DNA from: Silene conica
Lineage: Eukaryota > Streptophyta > Magnoliopsida > Caryophyllales > Caryophyllaceae
Direction: 5' to 3'
Assembly (NCBI GenBank): GCA_029255685.2
Contig: CM055312.2
Span: forward strand, 50,874,202 to 50,938,201
Length of the DNA stretch: 64,000 nucleotides
The notes beneath the pieces are model-generated. The model was not told the DNA's origin, searched no databases, and saw nothing but the letters and a program-made list of their open reading frames with translations. Shown here piece by piece: positions 34,401 to 45,300 of this stretch (positions within the stretch are counted from its first letter, which is position 1; every line of letters begins with the position of its first letter). The translations under genes were made by a program, and so were the position numbers.

Positions 34401-35976
34401 TTAAGCAACTTTGAAGTAGGCTGGCCTGTTTTAACCTATTGTGGTGTCATCCCTCTCAGTACATGCCTCCTATTATTGTAACTGAATTCCATTTTTAGAT
34501 CTTTGAAATTCCAGCTCACAGTCCCCAGAGTGCTCAACCACTGTACCCCAAGAACCATATCACAACCCCCCAAGGGTATAATCAACACATCAGCCTCAAA
34601 CTGAGTGTTTTGCAACTGCCAAGTGAACTGCCTGCTCATCAGTTGACAAGGAAAGTGACTCCCATCTGCTACTGTCACTGACTGAGGGGTAATTGTGTCC
34701 AGCTTACATCCCAATTTGATAGCCATTTCTTGAGCTAAGAAATTGTGTGTAGTCCCAGAATCAATCAAAAAGTGTATTGGTTTTTTTCCCACATATCCAG
34801 TGACCCTCATGGTCTGAAACCCTGGACTGCCAGATAACGCATTCATTGAAATACAAGGAATATTATTCACTATCTCATGAACCATTTCAGGTTCCCCAGA
34901 TTCCTCCAACTCAACAGAACAATCTTGTTCCTTCTCCTCTCCCCCTATTATTTCAATTGCAAACATTTGAGTGCCTTTGAATTTACAGACATGGTTCTTG
35001 TTATATGGTTCATTACAAAAATAGCATTCTCCTTTCTTTAATTTCTCTGCTCTCTCAGCAGCACTAATAAACTTTGTAGTCCTGGGATTTGTTGTGAAGG
35101 GTGTAGAATTGAAAGGAGGGGTGGGCAGTAGCCCTTTTGATGTGGTCTGATTTATAAAAGATGGATGAAAAGTTCCAGATTTTGTAGTTGATGTATTGTT
35201 TTGAGGGTTAATTTTTGAAGGAAATCTGTTGACAGATAAAGCTTCCTCCTGTAATCTGGCATATTCAACCACAGATGCAATATTGCCAGGTTTGAAGGCT
35301 TTCACAAAAGGTTTCAAAGAAGGTTTCAAGCCTCCAATAAAACTATCAATAAAGTGTTGCTCAGGTAATAGAGGATTTCTTTTCAACATTAAACCTCTCA
35401 GATTCTCAAATGCATCAAGATAATCATCAATTGATCTTGTTTGACGCAATTTATTAAATTCCTCTACTACATTTCCAGCTATATATGTTCCTTAAACCTT
35501 GCACACAAATTGAAGTATTTAACACATTTCTTCATGTACATGCTATCTAAATCAACATGATGTCTTACAGCAATATAACTATTGAACCATGATTCAGCCC
35601 TACCCAACATGTACATGCTAGCTAAATCAACATGTTGTTCCTCAGGAATTTTACACAAATTGAAGTATTTAACACATTTCTTCATCCAAATTCTAGGATT
35701 ACTACCATCAAAAGAAGGAAACTCAAGTTTTGGTGTGAATTTAAGAAGATTTCGAGTACCTATCTGAGAATCGCCAGTTTCATGTCCTCCTTCACGACAA
35801 CCAGAACCGGAAGATCTCCCTTGCTCCTGTGTTTTCAATAACGCCATTATTTCACCCAGAACTGTTGTTTGTTGCTCCAGTTTTTCTTCCAATGTCGAAA
35901 TTCTTTCTTCCATTGCTGATTGCAATTGCTTCACCGTCAATTTCTTTGCTGCAGGTGCCAGTTTAGGGTTCTCCAA
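31476..35976 (-). pseudogene. gag-pol of Reina-like chromovirus, frameshifted
   Basis: Minus-strand pieces in order: gag N-terminus 35976-35479; gag C-terminus, zinc finger (CYFCNEPYNKNHVC) and protease (IDSGTTHNF) 35449-34436; RT N-terminal part 34408-33779 ([21 protein letters not shown]); RT core 33782-33513 (FFDDILVYS); RNase H 33516-33121 (VETDASNNGIGAVL); RNase H end, integrase and chromodomain 33095-31476 (HCVTC zinc motif, FVVVDKMSKYAH, VSDRDAIF, QTDGQTEVVNRC, chromodomain YLVQWKGF...ATWE). Breaks: a small insertion near 35480, a missing segment at about 33810 in RT, and a one-base shift at about 33100. The gag also has a local duplication at 35504-35690. The protein is not produced intact. 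Confidence 0.92.
35504..35690 (-). repeat. Duplicated segment within gag of the Reina-like element
   Basis: A roughly 30-base stretch at about 35504-35535 (encoding MKKCVKYFNL) recurs at about 35655-35688, and an ATGTACATGCTA-containing word recurs between them (35534 and 35610). The second copy interrupts the normal gag sequence, indicating local duplication or template switching. Confidence 0.75.
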
Positions 35977-36036
35977 TTTGGGGAAAACGGAAATTGATTT
36001 GATAATTGTGCGGAAGCTAAATCAAAGGATCAAAAT

Positions 36037-36049
36037 AGGCTGATACCAA
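36037..36049 (-). other. Primer binding site of Reina-like element
   Basis: The minus strand reads TTGGTATCAGCC directly inside the 5' LTR, complementary to the initiator tRNA-Met 3' end apart from the last bases. Confidence 0.8.
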
Positions 36050-36211
36050 TGATACAGTCTACAAGAAGTTACTCTGGATTAATGGAGAATCGAGAACTTC
36101 GAGAAGATTGTACACAAACTGCTAACAATTAAAGAGAATTGAGAGATAAGAAATGAGAGAAAGATTGAGGATTCTTATTGAAATTTTGTGAGTAAATGTC
36201 TGAATGAATTA

Positions 36212-36214
<3 letters not shown>
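36050..36214 (-). repeat. 5' LTR of Reina-like element, first part
   Basis: Matches 31171-31337. The LTR resumes at 41670 and ends at 41770; the two parts together equal one LTR apart from a small deletion. Confidence 0.9.
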
Positions 36215-36243
<29 letters not shown>

Positions 36244-37317
36244 GACATGGGCTTATGATCTAACACAAATGCTCTTTAGCGAGAGCATGTGCCAGTCTAT
36301 TAAGGTACCTAGGACAATGACTTAAAGAAAAGCAATGACAGCTACTAATAACATGTAAAATTTCCTTCGTTGTGGATGTGATATTTTTGTCGATGATTCC
36401 GCATCCATTAACCTGCAAGACAAGGTTGAGACAATCCGAAGTAGCGTCAATGTGATAAAAACCTTGAGAAAGTGCATCTTTATAGGCTTCCAGAAGTGCA
36501 TTGGCTTCCGCCAGGATCGGAGAAGAAGCCCAAAAACGTTTAACTCCCCATTTAACTGTTCGTCCCTGAAAATCACGAAAAAGCCATGCAGCCGCCGCCT
36601 TATACGATGCATCCCAAGCTGCATCGCATTTAATTCTTATGTGCGATTGACAAACCGACTGTCCAATAATAGACACTGGTAAATGATTTCTAAGCAGATT
36701 TGTAGTTCTAGCTAGAGGGATCAATGTTCTTACGTAGATCAAGACTACGCTGTTTCTTATACTCCTCGTTAAACATATTATCAGCAGCATCGGATTTGAT
36801 CTTGATTAGGGTATTGATGAAGTTAAATTGCTGATTTTTAAACACCCTATCATTTCTACTGCACCAAATTGCCCAAAGAGTAGAAACAAAGGTAGATAGT
36901 AGGAAAACCTTGTCATTCATGAGCGATAAAGATGTAATCCAATTGATGATCCATAGACGGATGTCTTGATTATTTGCAGTAGATGATTGTATCCCCAGAG
37001 GTGAACCCAACCAAATATGAGACGCAATAGGACAGTCTCGTAGTAGGTGTTCCAATGTTTCAGTAATGTTTTGATCTTGACAGAATTTGCATAATCCATC
37101 AGAAGGACATTTCCTCTTAGCCAATTCTGCAGCACAAGGTAGTGCTTGAGTTAAAATTTTCCAGAGGAAAATTTTCCATTTATCCATAATACCAAGATGC
37201 CATAATTTTCCTCTGCAGAAGTCAGGGAATGCTTCCTGCCTACGCCTATTATCCTTTATGGATCCCTTCATTTCCCATGCTTGATCCAAAGCAAGCACAT
37301 ATCCACTTTTACTATTA

Positions 37318-40300
37318 CTAGTTGTTGTATGGCGCGCGAAGCGCGCCATACCCCAAGATAGTTATATCATCATAGTTTAATTCTTTAAGCGTAGCAAGCT
37401 CACGAAAGTCACTATAATAAACACGCTCAATTGAGCCCAATTTTTTCTTTGTGACTGCCTCTATAAGGGGTTTAACCGTAATCTCAGGTCAGAATCTTAA
37501 CCAAAATTTCATTCAGGGCACTTTGTAGGTGAAAGATTGAATCCATATTCATTGAGGTTGTATCAATATAGAGCGGAGTTTCCTTTTTTCAAATGACTTT
37601 ATCGGAGAAAAAGTGCAAGATTTTCTTCATGATTTGAAAAAACTAAAGTTTTGGCATTCAATATCAATACTCTTTGTTACATGTGCACATACCCTAATTC
37701 TAGTCCGACATCGAAAATTAAGTTTGAAATACATCAAAGTTACCGCTAAAATTTTGTAAGAATGTTGGTAAAGTATGAAATTCATTACATGAGTTCTTGT
37801 AAACTACTGAAAATTGAAAAACTTTAGTAGAGTGTGCATTTTAGAAATGTCTTTTGTTCGACAGCATTGTAAAAATCTTGGTATACGGCACACGCGATAC
37901 CCCTAGATATTTAAATCGGCGCAGTTTGTTTTCATATATATGCTTTAATGTGATGTGTATATTACATCTTTAGGTGTCTGCTGAGCTGAGCTTTACATTC
38001 AAAATATTTGTGCTTGCAATTGAGAAAATAAAAGGGTTAAATATTGGGATACATTTCCGTGCAACATTAAGTACAATCTAATTCTTTTTGAATTATCTGG
38101 ATACCTTTTACAAGTTCCAACTTCTGAACAATCCTTTTAGTAAAATAAAATAGCAAATTCTAAGCACACTCGATCATTTCCATCTAATTTTTCTTTGACA
38201 CAATCATGAAGTTTATCACAATTAAATGAAAATGTAAAAGAACCAACTATAACAGCCAACAACAATACACCCAATACAGTCTTCAAAATTAGTGCATCAA
38301 ATTTGTGTGTATTCCATTCCTCCATTCCTCCGTTCCTCTTCTTTGACTCTCTCTTCCCTTTTCCTCAATCTTACTACAGTCTATTATGTGTGTTGTGTAG
38401 GCCTTCATGCAAACCGTATGAGCTGGGGTTCACTCCATTAATTCTACTATTTCTTCCTACTTCTGTATCTTTTTTCTTACTTACCCTTTACCTCTCTTAA
38501 TCATCTTAATTTAAGACGACTCCTATACCCGAATTGAATAAAGATGGAGATATCTTAATTAAAAACGGTTTTAAGAAAAACTTCCTGTTGTTTCACTGTT
38601 TTTACCTTGTTATATTATTATTCTTCTGCCGCTTAATCATCAATAATCAATCAATATTTTTTCTATATTTTTAACTGAATTTTCCATTTTTTTGCAGTCT
38701 TACCGTTTCTTAAACTCTATTTCTTTCAAAGTCATAAATTTGCATATAAAAATCCAAACTTTTTTATTGATGAACATTAAATGTTTACAGAGTGTCTCTT
38801 TTTTGTGGTTGTTCATGAATTGTTGAGAAAATCTTTCCTTTTAAGAATTTTAAAAGGTCCGAGTAAGAATGGCAAAATTATATGTCCATTTAAGAACTAC
38901 AAGAGAAGCCTCTATGAGACCTAGCAAAAGTCAACCGACTTGAATAATCTTACCGATCCTCAATCAGACTCAATGAGAACAATAGGAGGTAAAACAGACT
39001 TAACATTTTACATGACTCAACTTGAAATGACCTGAATGAATTTTAGTGAAAAGAAGTTCCTGGATTAAGAAGTGTAAGTTTCGACATTTACCATCGCGTT
39101 CAGTTGACAGCTAATTCACAATATGTGCAACTGATGCATCCAATCCCTCTATGTCATTTGGACTATCTTCTTAAGTCTCTGCTATATCAAACCCTGTAAT
39201 CAGCACATTTCGTCGCTGTCTCGGAAGAATACGACATATGAAATCAATTGCACAAAAGGCATAACTTAGCACACACGCGTTAGAAAAACTATAGTTAACT
39301 TAAATATGATGTTCATCATCTATATAAGGTTGTCAATTACGATTTCAGGTTTATTTCACCGACTTATTGTTAATGGGTGGGTTTTAATGATGAGACCGTC
39401 TCATACAACATCAAAACGAGCTAGTTAGATATTAAATGATGAGCACCTTGAACTAATTTCACCAAGTCCATGTAGCCAAATTATTGTGGCAATGTGCCTT
39501 CATTTAGGCCTAACAACACGTGTCCTCCCGAACTCAAATACTCTCCTATCTTGTCTCGAACCCGAATTGATAAAAAATAAACATAACTTTTAACTTCGAT
39601 AATAATGTACATTTGTAAGATCCCACAAACAAAGTCAGCATATGTCGACATATATTCAGATAGCAACAATATAGTGCTAGTGTGTTTTACTCTCCATTTA
39701 AGTTTGCTACTCACTTCTTCCTTTTGGGCCTTTTCACTCCTCACTTAACTACAAGTTTGTGCTTTGGGTATGTCAATCTTCATCCACCGTCTCTTCTTAC
39801 AATTTTACCAGTCATTTATCTCATCCTTACTCTCTCTACGCTTTCTTCATCCACCGTCTCTTCTTATAAAAGGTAAAAAGTAAGAATACCTAATAACATA
39901 AACTAACCAAATAATCATAATTTGTAATTAAAATACCATAAAATATGACTCATAGAAAACAACGGAACCCCATAGCCCTAATGAAATTACCATTAAGTAA
40001 TGTAGAAATGTTTCAGAAGAGATAAAATAGCCAAAATGCCAGGAATGTCTCCCTCGAGGTCAAGCGTGATGGATGTAAAAACAAACCTAATTTATTAGAA
40101 TCAAATCAAATATATAGAAAAGCCTTTCAATAAAGTAAAATCTAATTCAATCCTACATAATTACGATTCCGAATAATGCTGCTAAACAATTACTACATTG
40201 TACGCGAAAACGCTAATTGAACAAACCTAATACAATTTTCACAATTATTGTTCAATGTATACTCAAATCTAACGACAGAACAATAAATTACACCGTAACA

Positions 40301-40797
40301 TCACTAATTACTCAGAAAACAACAGAACAAAACCCTAATTTAGTGTTACACATACAATATCCAATTAAATGAAGTATGAACAATTGAACAAGCATAAATT
40401 ACATTCAAATCAAATAGAAATGAATCAACCGCAATAATCAAAACGAATTAACGAAATCATTAACGAGAAAAACAAAAACAGAATTACATACTCGAAAATC
40501 AGCAATTAATCGAATCGAACCAATTGAATTGAATCTGGAAATTCTAGGTTATGAATTTAATTGAGTGAATTACAAGAGTGCGATGGGATTAAACAAATCG
40601 AGATGAGAGTTGGACGGAAGAGACGATATTGAGACAAGAGTTTGTGACATGGAAGTAATTGAGATGAGAAGTAAACACACATAATTGAGTATAATGAAAT
40701 GATGAGTTTTGAAGGTAAAAGGGAAAAAGTAATGTGTTTGGTTACTATTCATTGTGAATAGTTACTTGGCTTGCTCATATTTTAGTAAGGGAATAGA
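37318..40797 (-). mobile_element. Non-autonomous Helitron (3,480 bp)
   Basis: On the minus strand it starts TCTATTCCCTTAC (40797) after A and ends CTAG before T (37318). A 7-bp perfect GC stem with a three-base loop (GGCGCGC-TTC-GCGCGCC; also ATGG/CCAT extension) lies about 9 bases inside the CTAG end. This matches the Helitron rules: TC start, hairpin, CTRR end, insertion between A and T, no target duplication. Removing it restores the LINE frame exactly (GIY then NSKSGY). No Rep/helicase is encoded. The 3.4-kb interior has only short frames and a repeated CATCCACCGTCTCTTCTTA word (39783, 39848); possible captured sequence was not identified. Confidence 0.9.
37329..37349 (-). other. 3' hairpin of the Helitron
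   Basis: ATGGCGCGC and its complement GCGCGCCAT flank a three-base loop, followed by ATACAACAA and the terminal CTAG. This is the structure thought to signal the end of rolling-circle transfer. Confidence 0.88.
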
Positions 40798-41770
40798 TAT
40801 ATACCATTTTGAGTTTTATTCCAAACTAACTTATCTGAATCCGAATGAAAGGGTTTCTGATTGGCGAGGATAGAAACTAAAATATCATCAACATCAAACA
40901 AACCGGTAGCCAAGGACCGAATTTTATCGATATCCCATTCTGCATTATCAAGCTGAAATTCTCCTATTTTATTGAAGGGAACCAAATTTGCATCCAAATC
41001 CAATAAAGTCAGGAGGTTTGTGTTTTTAAACCAACAGTCGCGCCAAAAATCCAATTGAGAATTAAACCCAATCTGCCATGATGTATTACCTTTCAAGAGT
41101 TCCATACCCCATTGAATACTTCTTCCTCCCCATGAGGTAGGGATTCTAGTATCTGTAGTAGATGTCCCTTCCTGACTATGCATTATGTTATATTTAGTAC
41201 CAATAACTTTCGAGATCAAAGCATTCGGATTTGTAATAATTTTCCAGCCCACTTTTGCTAACAGGCTTTGGTTTATGCTTTCAGTTCTTCGAATACCCAA
41301 ACCTCCATCACATTTACGTAGTTGCAAGTACATCTTACTACACCAGTGAACACGATTTCCAACTGTATTATCTCCCCACCAAAATTGTGACAGTAAAGAG
41401 TCAATTTTACTAGTCACACTTACCGGCATTCGAAATGTCGATAGAGAATAAATAGAAAGCGATGAGAGTACAGAGGAAATCAGTTTTAATTTACCAGCAG
41501 ACGAAAGAAAACGATTCCTCCATGAAAGAATTCGTTGTTGAACTTTTTCAACAATCCTTGCATAAAAATCAACCTTACTTCTTCCCCATTCCAAAGGAAG
41601 ACCAAGATATGACCCCATTTCTCTAGGTTGATCAATACATAGAGCAGAAAGGCATTTTTTTGTGGTTCTCAGGATTTTAGCTTTTATATTAACTAATTTC
41701 CAGCTCACTTCTAACAACTTCTTAACAACTACTTTTGGCGCCAAAAGTGTAATTCTGTTATTCTGTATCA

Positions 41771-42384
41771 AGACGACCGACAGAGGGAGGGATGAACAAG
41801 GCTGCTATACATGAGTGCAGTAGTGGTATCGGGAAAGGGGTCCAATGATGGTGTGAGCTCGTAATGGCAGAGGCCATGAGATTGGGGAAAGGCTTTTGCG
41901 GTAGGAGGGTTTTAGCATTCGGGGTACTTTGGCCAGAACAGACCTCTTCCTTTCGCTTACTTTAACCACTGTCCATCCACAAATGCTTGCAAATATATTA
42001 CATATGCTAAAAGTGGTGGGAACACTTGTTATAAAGAGGGGGAAGAAACTCAAATCCGAAGTATCTAGTGTGGCAAAAATTACGATAAGAAGACGGTCTC
42101 ACAGTCTCAAGTGTGGGCTTACTGCCTAGTGATCAAAGCGACCGCGTGAAAGAAACCTAAATTAGTCGAACAAAAAAAAGAGGTAACATTGACCAGCCAA
42201 TTTCGAGCTATGTTTCTGGTCACTTCAGTACCGGCATTTCCCTGTAGTTGTCTGTCATCATTTGAGTATTTGACACACTGGTCTTTGAAAAAGACCCTGC
42301 AACATGAAACATTTTCCCAAAAATTCATGCTCCACACTTGTAGGAGAGTCAAGGACCAGATATATACATTAACCAATATGCAAA
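41771..42384 (-). other. 3' flank/3' UTR of the aprataxin-like gene
   Basis: Between the TSD of the Reina-like element and the stop codon at 42385. No coding potential beyond short frames. It includes the 3' UTR of the aprataxin-like gene, whose poly(A) site cannot be fixed. Confidence 0.5.
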
Positions 42385-45300
42385 CTACAGAATGGAATTT
42401 GTTTGTGGTGATGCTTGTAAAAGACGACCTTTTTCAAGTAGCTCGGTAGGGAAAGGGGTACGACATTTGCTAATGTGCGACTTGAGGCGAGGTATATTTG
42501 GGTGTGCGCTCTTGCACCGGTGGCATCGCAATTCTTTCAATAGAAGACTCTCATCTCCTAGTGACGGTGTCCCAAACTTGCCAATCTCCTCAATCACATC
42601 AACCGCATCTCGAAAGAATTCAGTGTTAAAAGAGTTCCAGTGCTTCTTATTCTTCAAAGACTCTGAATCGAAATCCTGACTGATGACATGAAGGTGCAAT
42701 TGCCTCATAGATGGAACCTGATTTGTAGGATACAAATCAAAAGTTAAAGCAATCTGTTTTTATTTTCTTTATTAGAACTTTCTTTTTCTTCTTTCTTACA
42801 AAAGAAGATAAAATTTTACGAGCTCTAAAAAAATTGGAGTTTTAAGGGTACAGAAAAAGAAGTACATGAGTTGTTTAGGTTTCTAGCTAAGGGTCTGTTC
42901 AGTTTGCGGATATATAACTTGAACGCAAAATTAATTTCAAGGGAAGTATTGCGAGTGGAGAATAGAGTTGCAAACAAAATTGTTTTTTCTGGCAACAAAT
43001 AAGTGTTGGCCTTTCCCCCTAAAACAAACAAAAGATTTCATCTAAAGGTTTATGTTTTCCTAAATCAAAGATGCGGGATGCGGGGATGCGGTGATGCTTT
43101 GTCAAAACAAAGCTAGATACATTAGCAGCAAATGTCTAAATGATGTGCACATAGCAGAAGTTAGAAACATGAAATTGTGGAGATATGCATTACTCAATTG
43201 TTAATGTGACTCCCTGGTGTGGAAGAGAAATATAACAGTGAAAGAATAACATACCGAATGAAATCCAAGACGGAAGATTAGAGACTGGTCTTCCTGTAAG
43301 AACCTCTCGACCCACCCCAAACCTACTTTATGCATCATTTCTAATAAAACAAGGTGCTCCTTGCAAACATCTCTGATGCCATCCAGACCATTGGCTCGTG
43401 CAATTACAAGAATGTGCTTTTTTGCCTATCAGTAGATGTTGAAATCGCTTTATAATGCGTCATTTTTTATTGGGTTTTTTTGTGAGAAATTATCTTTTTT
43501 TTTTTGTTAAAAAAAACCTTACATTTTAATTTTTGGTTAAAATATACCAAAAATAAGACTCAGGCCAATTTCCGACGATAACTTGGATTTTTTTTGTTAA
43601 AACATTTTATATTGTTCATCCGCTTTCCCATAAATCACTTTTAAAGTCGTTTACTTAGCATAATATGTCTTATAATAACTCACCTCAATCCCAAACTCTT
43701 TTAACAACTTCTTCTTATGTAAAGTGTTCACCTTTGTTTAGGTTGAAGGCTCCAATAATCGATGTACCTCTCTACCAAAATAGAGGGAAGTACACTTGCT
43801 GTTGTGGTCAATTTAACCACAGTTATCATCGGAAATTGGCATTAGTCTTATTTTGGTAGGTTTTAACAAAAAAAATGTAAGGTAGTTTTTAACAAAAAAA
43901 TCTAAAAGTAAGGTAATTATTCACAAATGGACATAAATATAAGCTAGTTTCTCATAAAAAACTCTTTTTTATCAAAACAACTATTTTCATATCAGGAGGT
44001 TATTGTATAATGTTCGCGATGGAGAGGAGTAAGTAATTAATGAGAAGGAAAAGTGTCAATTGTACCTTTGGGTAAGCATCACTTATTACAACAACATCAG
44101 CCGTTGTCTCCAACACATCTTTCTCATGCTTCTGGGGATTCATTGCTATGTTGTACAGAGCTAGAGCCCAAGACGCCCAGGCCTTAGATGTACTAGTATT
44201 CTTTTTCACTTTATCTAGTTGCTGCATCTCCTTTCTGACATCAGCTAGGTCACACTCAATTTCATATTCTAGTCCCTTGTGTTTTTTACTTCTGTCATTC
44301 CTACATTCACTCTCGTTCTTTATCTTCTGATCAGAGGACGTATTATCCGATTGCTTTAGGTGGGTTTTCCCACTCCCTCGTTCTGTTGCCAATGTCTGAG
44401 ACTCAAGAATGGTTCTAAAACCTTCAAAAAGAGATGAGTAAGCCTCTCGGAGGATTTTACAGCCTTCATCGTAGTTATTATTCAAACAGTTTGGTCTTTC
44501 TGGATTCATGTTTGGTCCAAGAACATGAATGACATGAGTTACTGCTTCTCTTTTAAATAAAGGTGAAATTGATGGAAGTGGAACAACAACGGCCTTTCCG
44601 GGAGATAGAGACTTGGCTATTTCTTTAGTGGCAATCTCTAGACTTGGACCTGCAGCATTAAATATGGCAGCATTCACACCCCCTCCTCCTGGTCTTAATC
44701 GCCTGCAGTTCAGTTAGCAGCAATTGATTATTGCAAGTATACAACCAGTTGGTTCTGAAAATAAAGAAACTTATTTGTAAAGAAGACGACCATCATTACA
44801 AACAGCATGAGCCTAGTGCCTTATCCATTACGCAGTAGTAAGCAACATGCATAGGTTGTTTACAGACGACCCATAATGAAAATTTTGTCAAATGACTGCT
44901 ACTCCATTAGAAAGCGAAGTATACTTGGTTTAGTGAGCCTTCAACATAATCCAAAAACAAAATATAGCGTCATTGGCTCCATTGAAGATGAAAAGGCAGA
45001 TGACAAACCATTATCTTAACAAAATTGCAGATTGTACAGTAAAGTATGGAAATCATGCAAACAATCAGTGACAGAGTTGATCAAATAACAAGTTACACAG
45101 CTGACCACCAGTCACATGACAATCAAATATATAACAATCTTCGGCACTTTAAGCAAGAGAACTCAGAGACTAGTGTGATCAGATATATTTCAGACAAAAC
45201 CTGCCTCACAATCAATGACAGTTCCAGACTTCCAGGTAGTGTTCAGATTGATATACTTCCTCCCTTCAAATCCAATCACAATGAGCCTTTTTGTGAGAGG

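Larger units (their letters stand above)
36260..41664 (-). pseudogene. LINE ORF2 C-terminal part: RT end, zf-RVT, RNase H
   Basis: Segments 41664-40798 and 37317-36260 join across the Helitron to one frame. The first holds the RT thumb/connection region (YLGLPLEWGR, FWWGDNTV, GGLGIRRTES). The second holds the zinc-binding zf-RVT motif (WKIFLWKILT, CKFCQDQNITETLEHLLRDC) and, after a frame change near 36720, a terminal RNase H domain (CDAAWD, EANALLEAYKDAL). The catalytic RT palm and the endonuclease are absent because of 5' truncation. Such a C-terminal RNase H is known from a subset of plant L1 elements. Confidence 0.88.
36215..41669 (-). mobile_element. 5'-truncated L1-type LINE, interrupted by a Helitron
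   Basis: Minus-strand LINE ending in a poly(A) tail seen as 29 T at 36215-36243. Coding sequence lies at 36260-37317 and 40798-41664; the gap is a Helitron. Without it the LINE is about 1.95 kb, a typical 5' truncation. It lies within the 5' LTR of the Reina-like element. I found no clear target duplication. Confidence 0.88.
31171..41770 (-). mobile_element. Reina-like chromovirus interrupted by a LINE
   Basis: Minus-strand Ty3/gypsy element with short LTRs (about 276 bp, TGATACAG...CTGTATCA). The 3' LTR is 31171-31446. The 5' LTR starts at 36050, is split by a LINE at about 36215-41669, and ends at 41770. The TSD is GGACG (31166-31170) versus AGACG (41771-41775), one mismatch. Internal length is 4,603 bp, with PBS TTGGTATCAGCC and polypurine tract AAAGGGTGGAGATA. 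Small size, short LTRs and a C-terminal chromodomain fit the Reina clade (inference). Several frameshifts inactivate it. It separates the two convergent host genes. Confidence 0.9.

Noticed and set aside
38137-38325. 62-codon frame with a membrane-like segment in the Helitron
   Set aside because: Short, no homology recognised, and no supporting codon pattern; kept only as a cargo question.
42189-42679. Plus-strand frames over the last aprataxin-like exon
   Set aside because: Shadows of the minus-strand exon encoding the HIT end and zinc finger.
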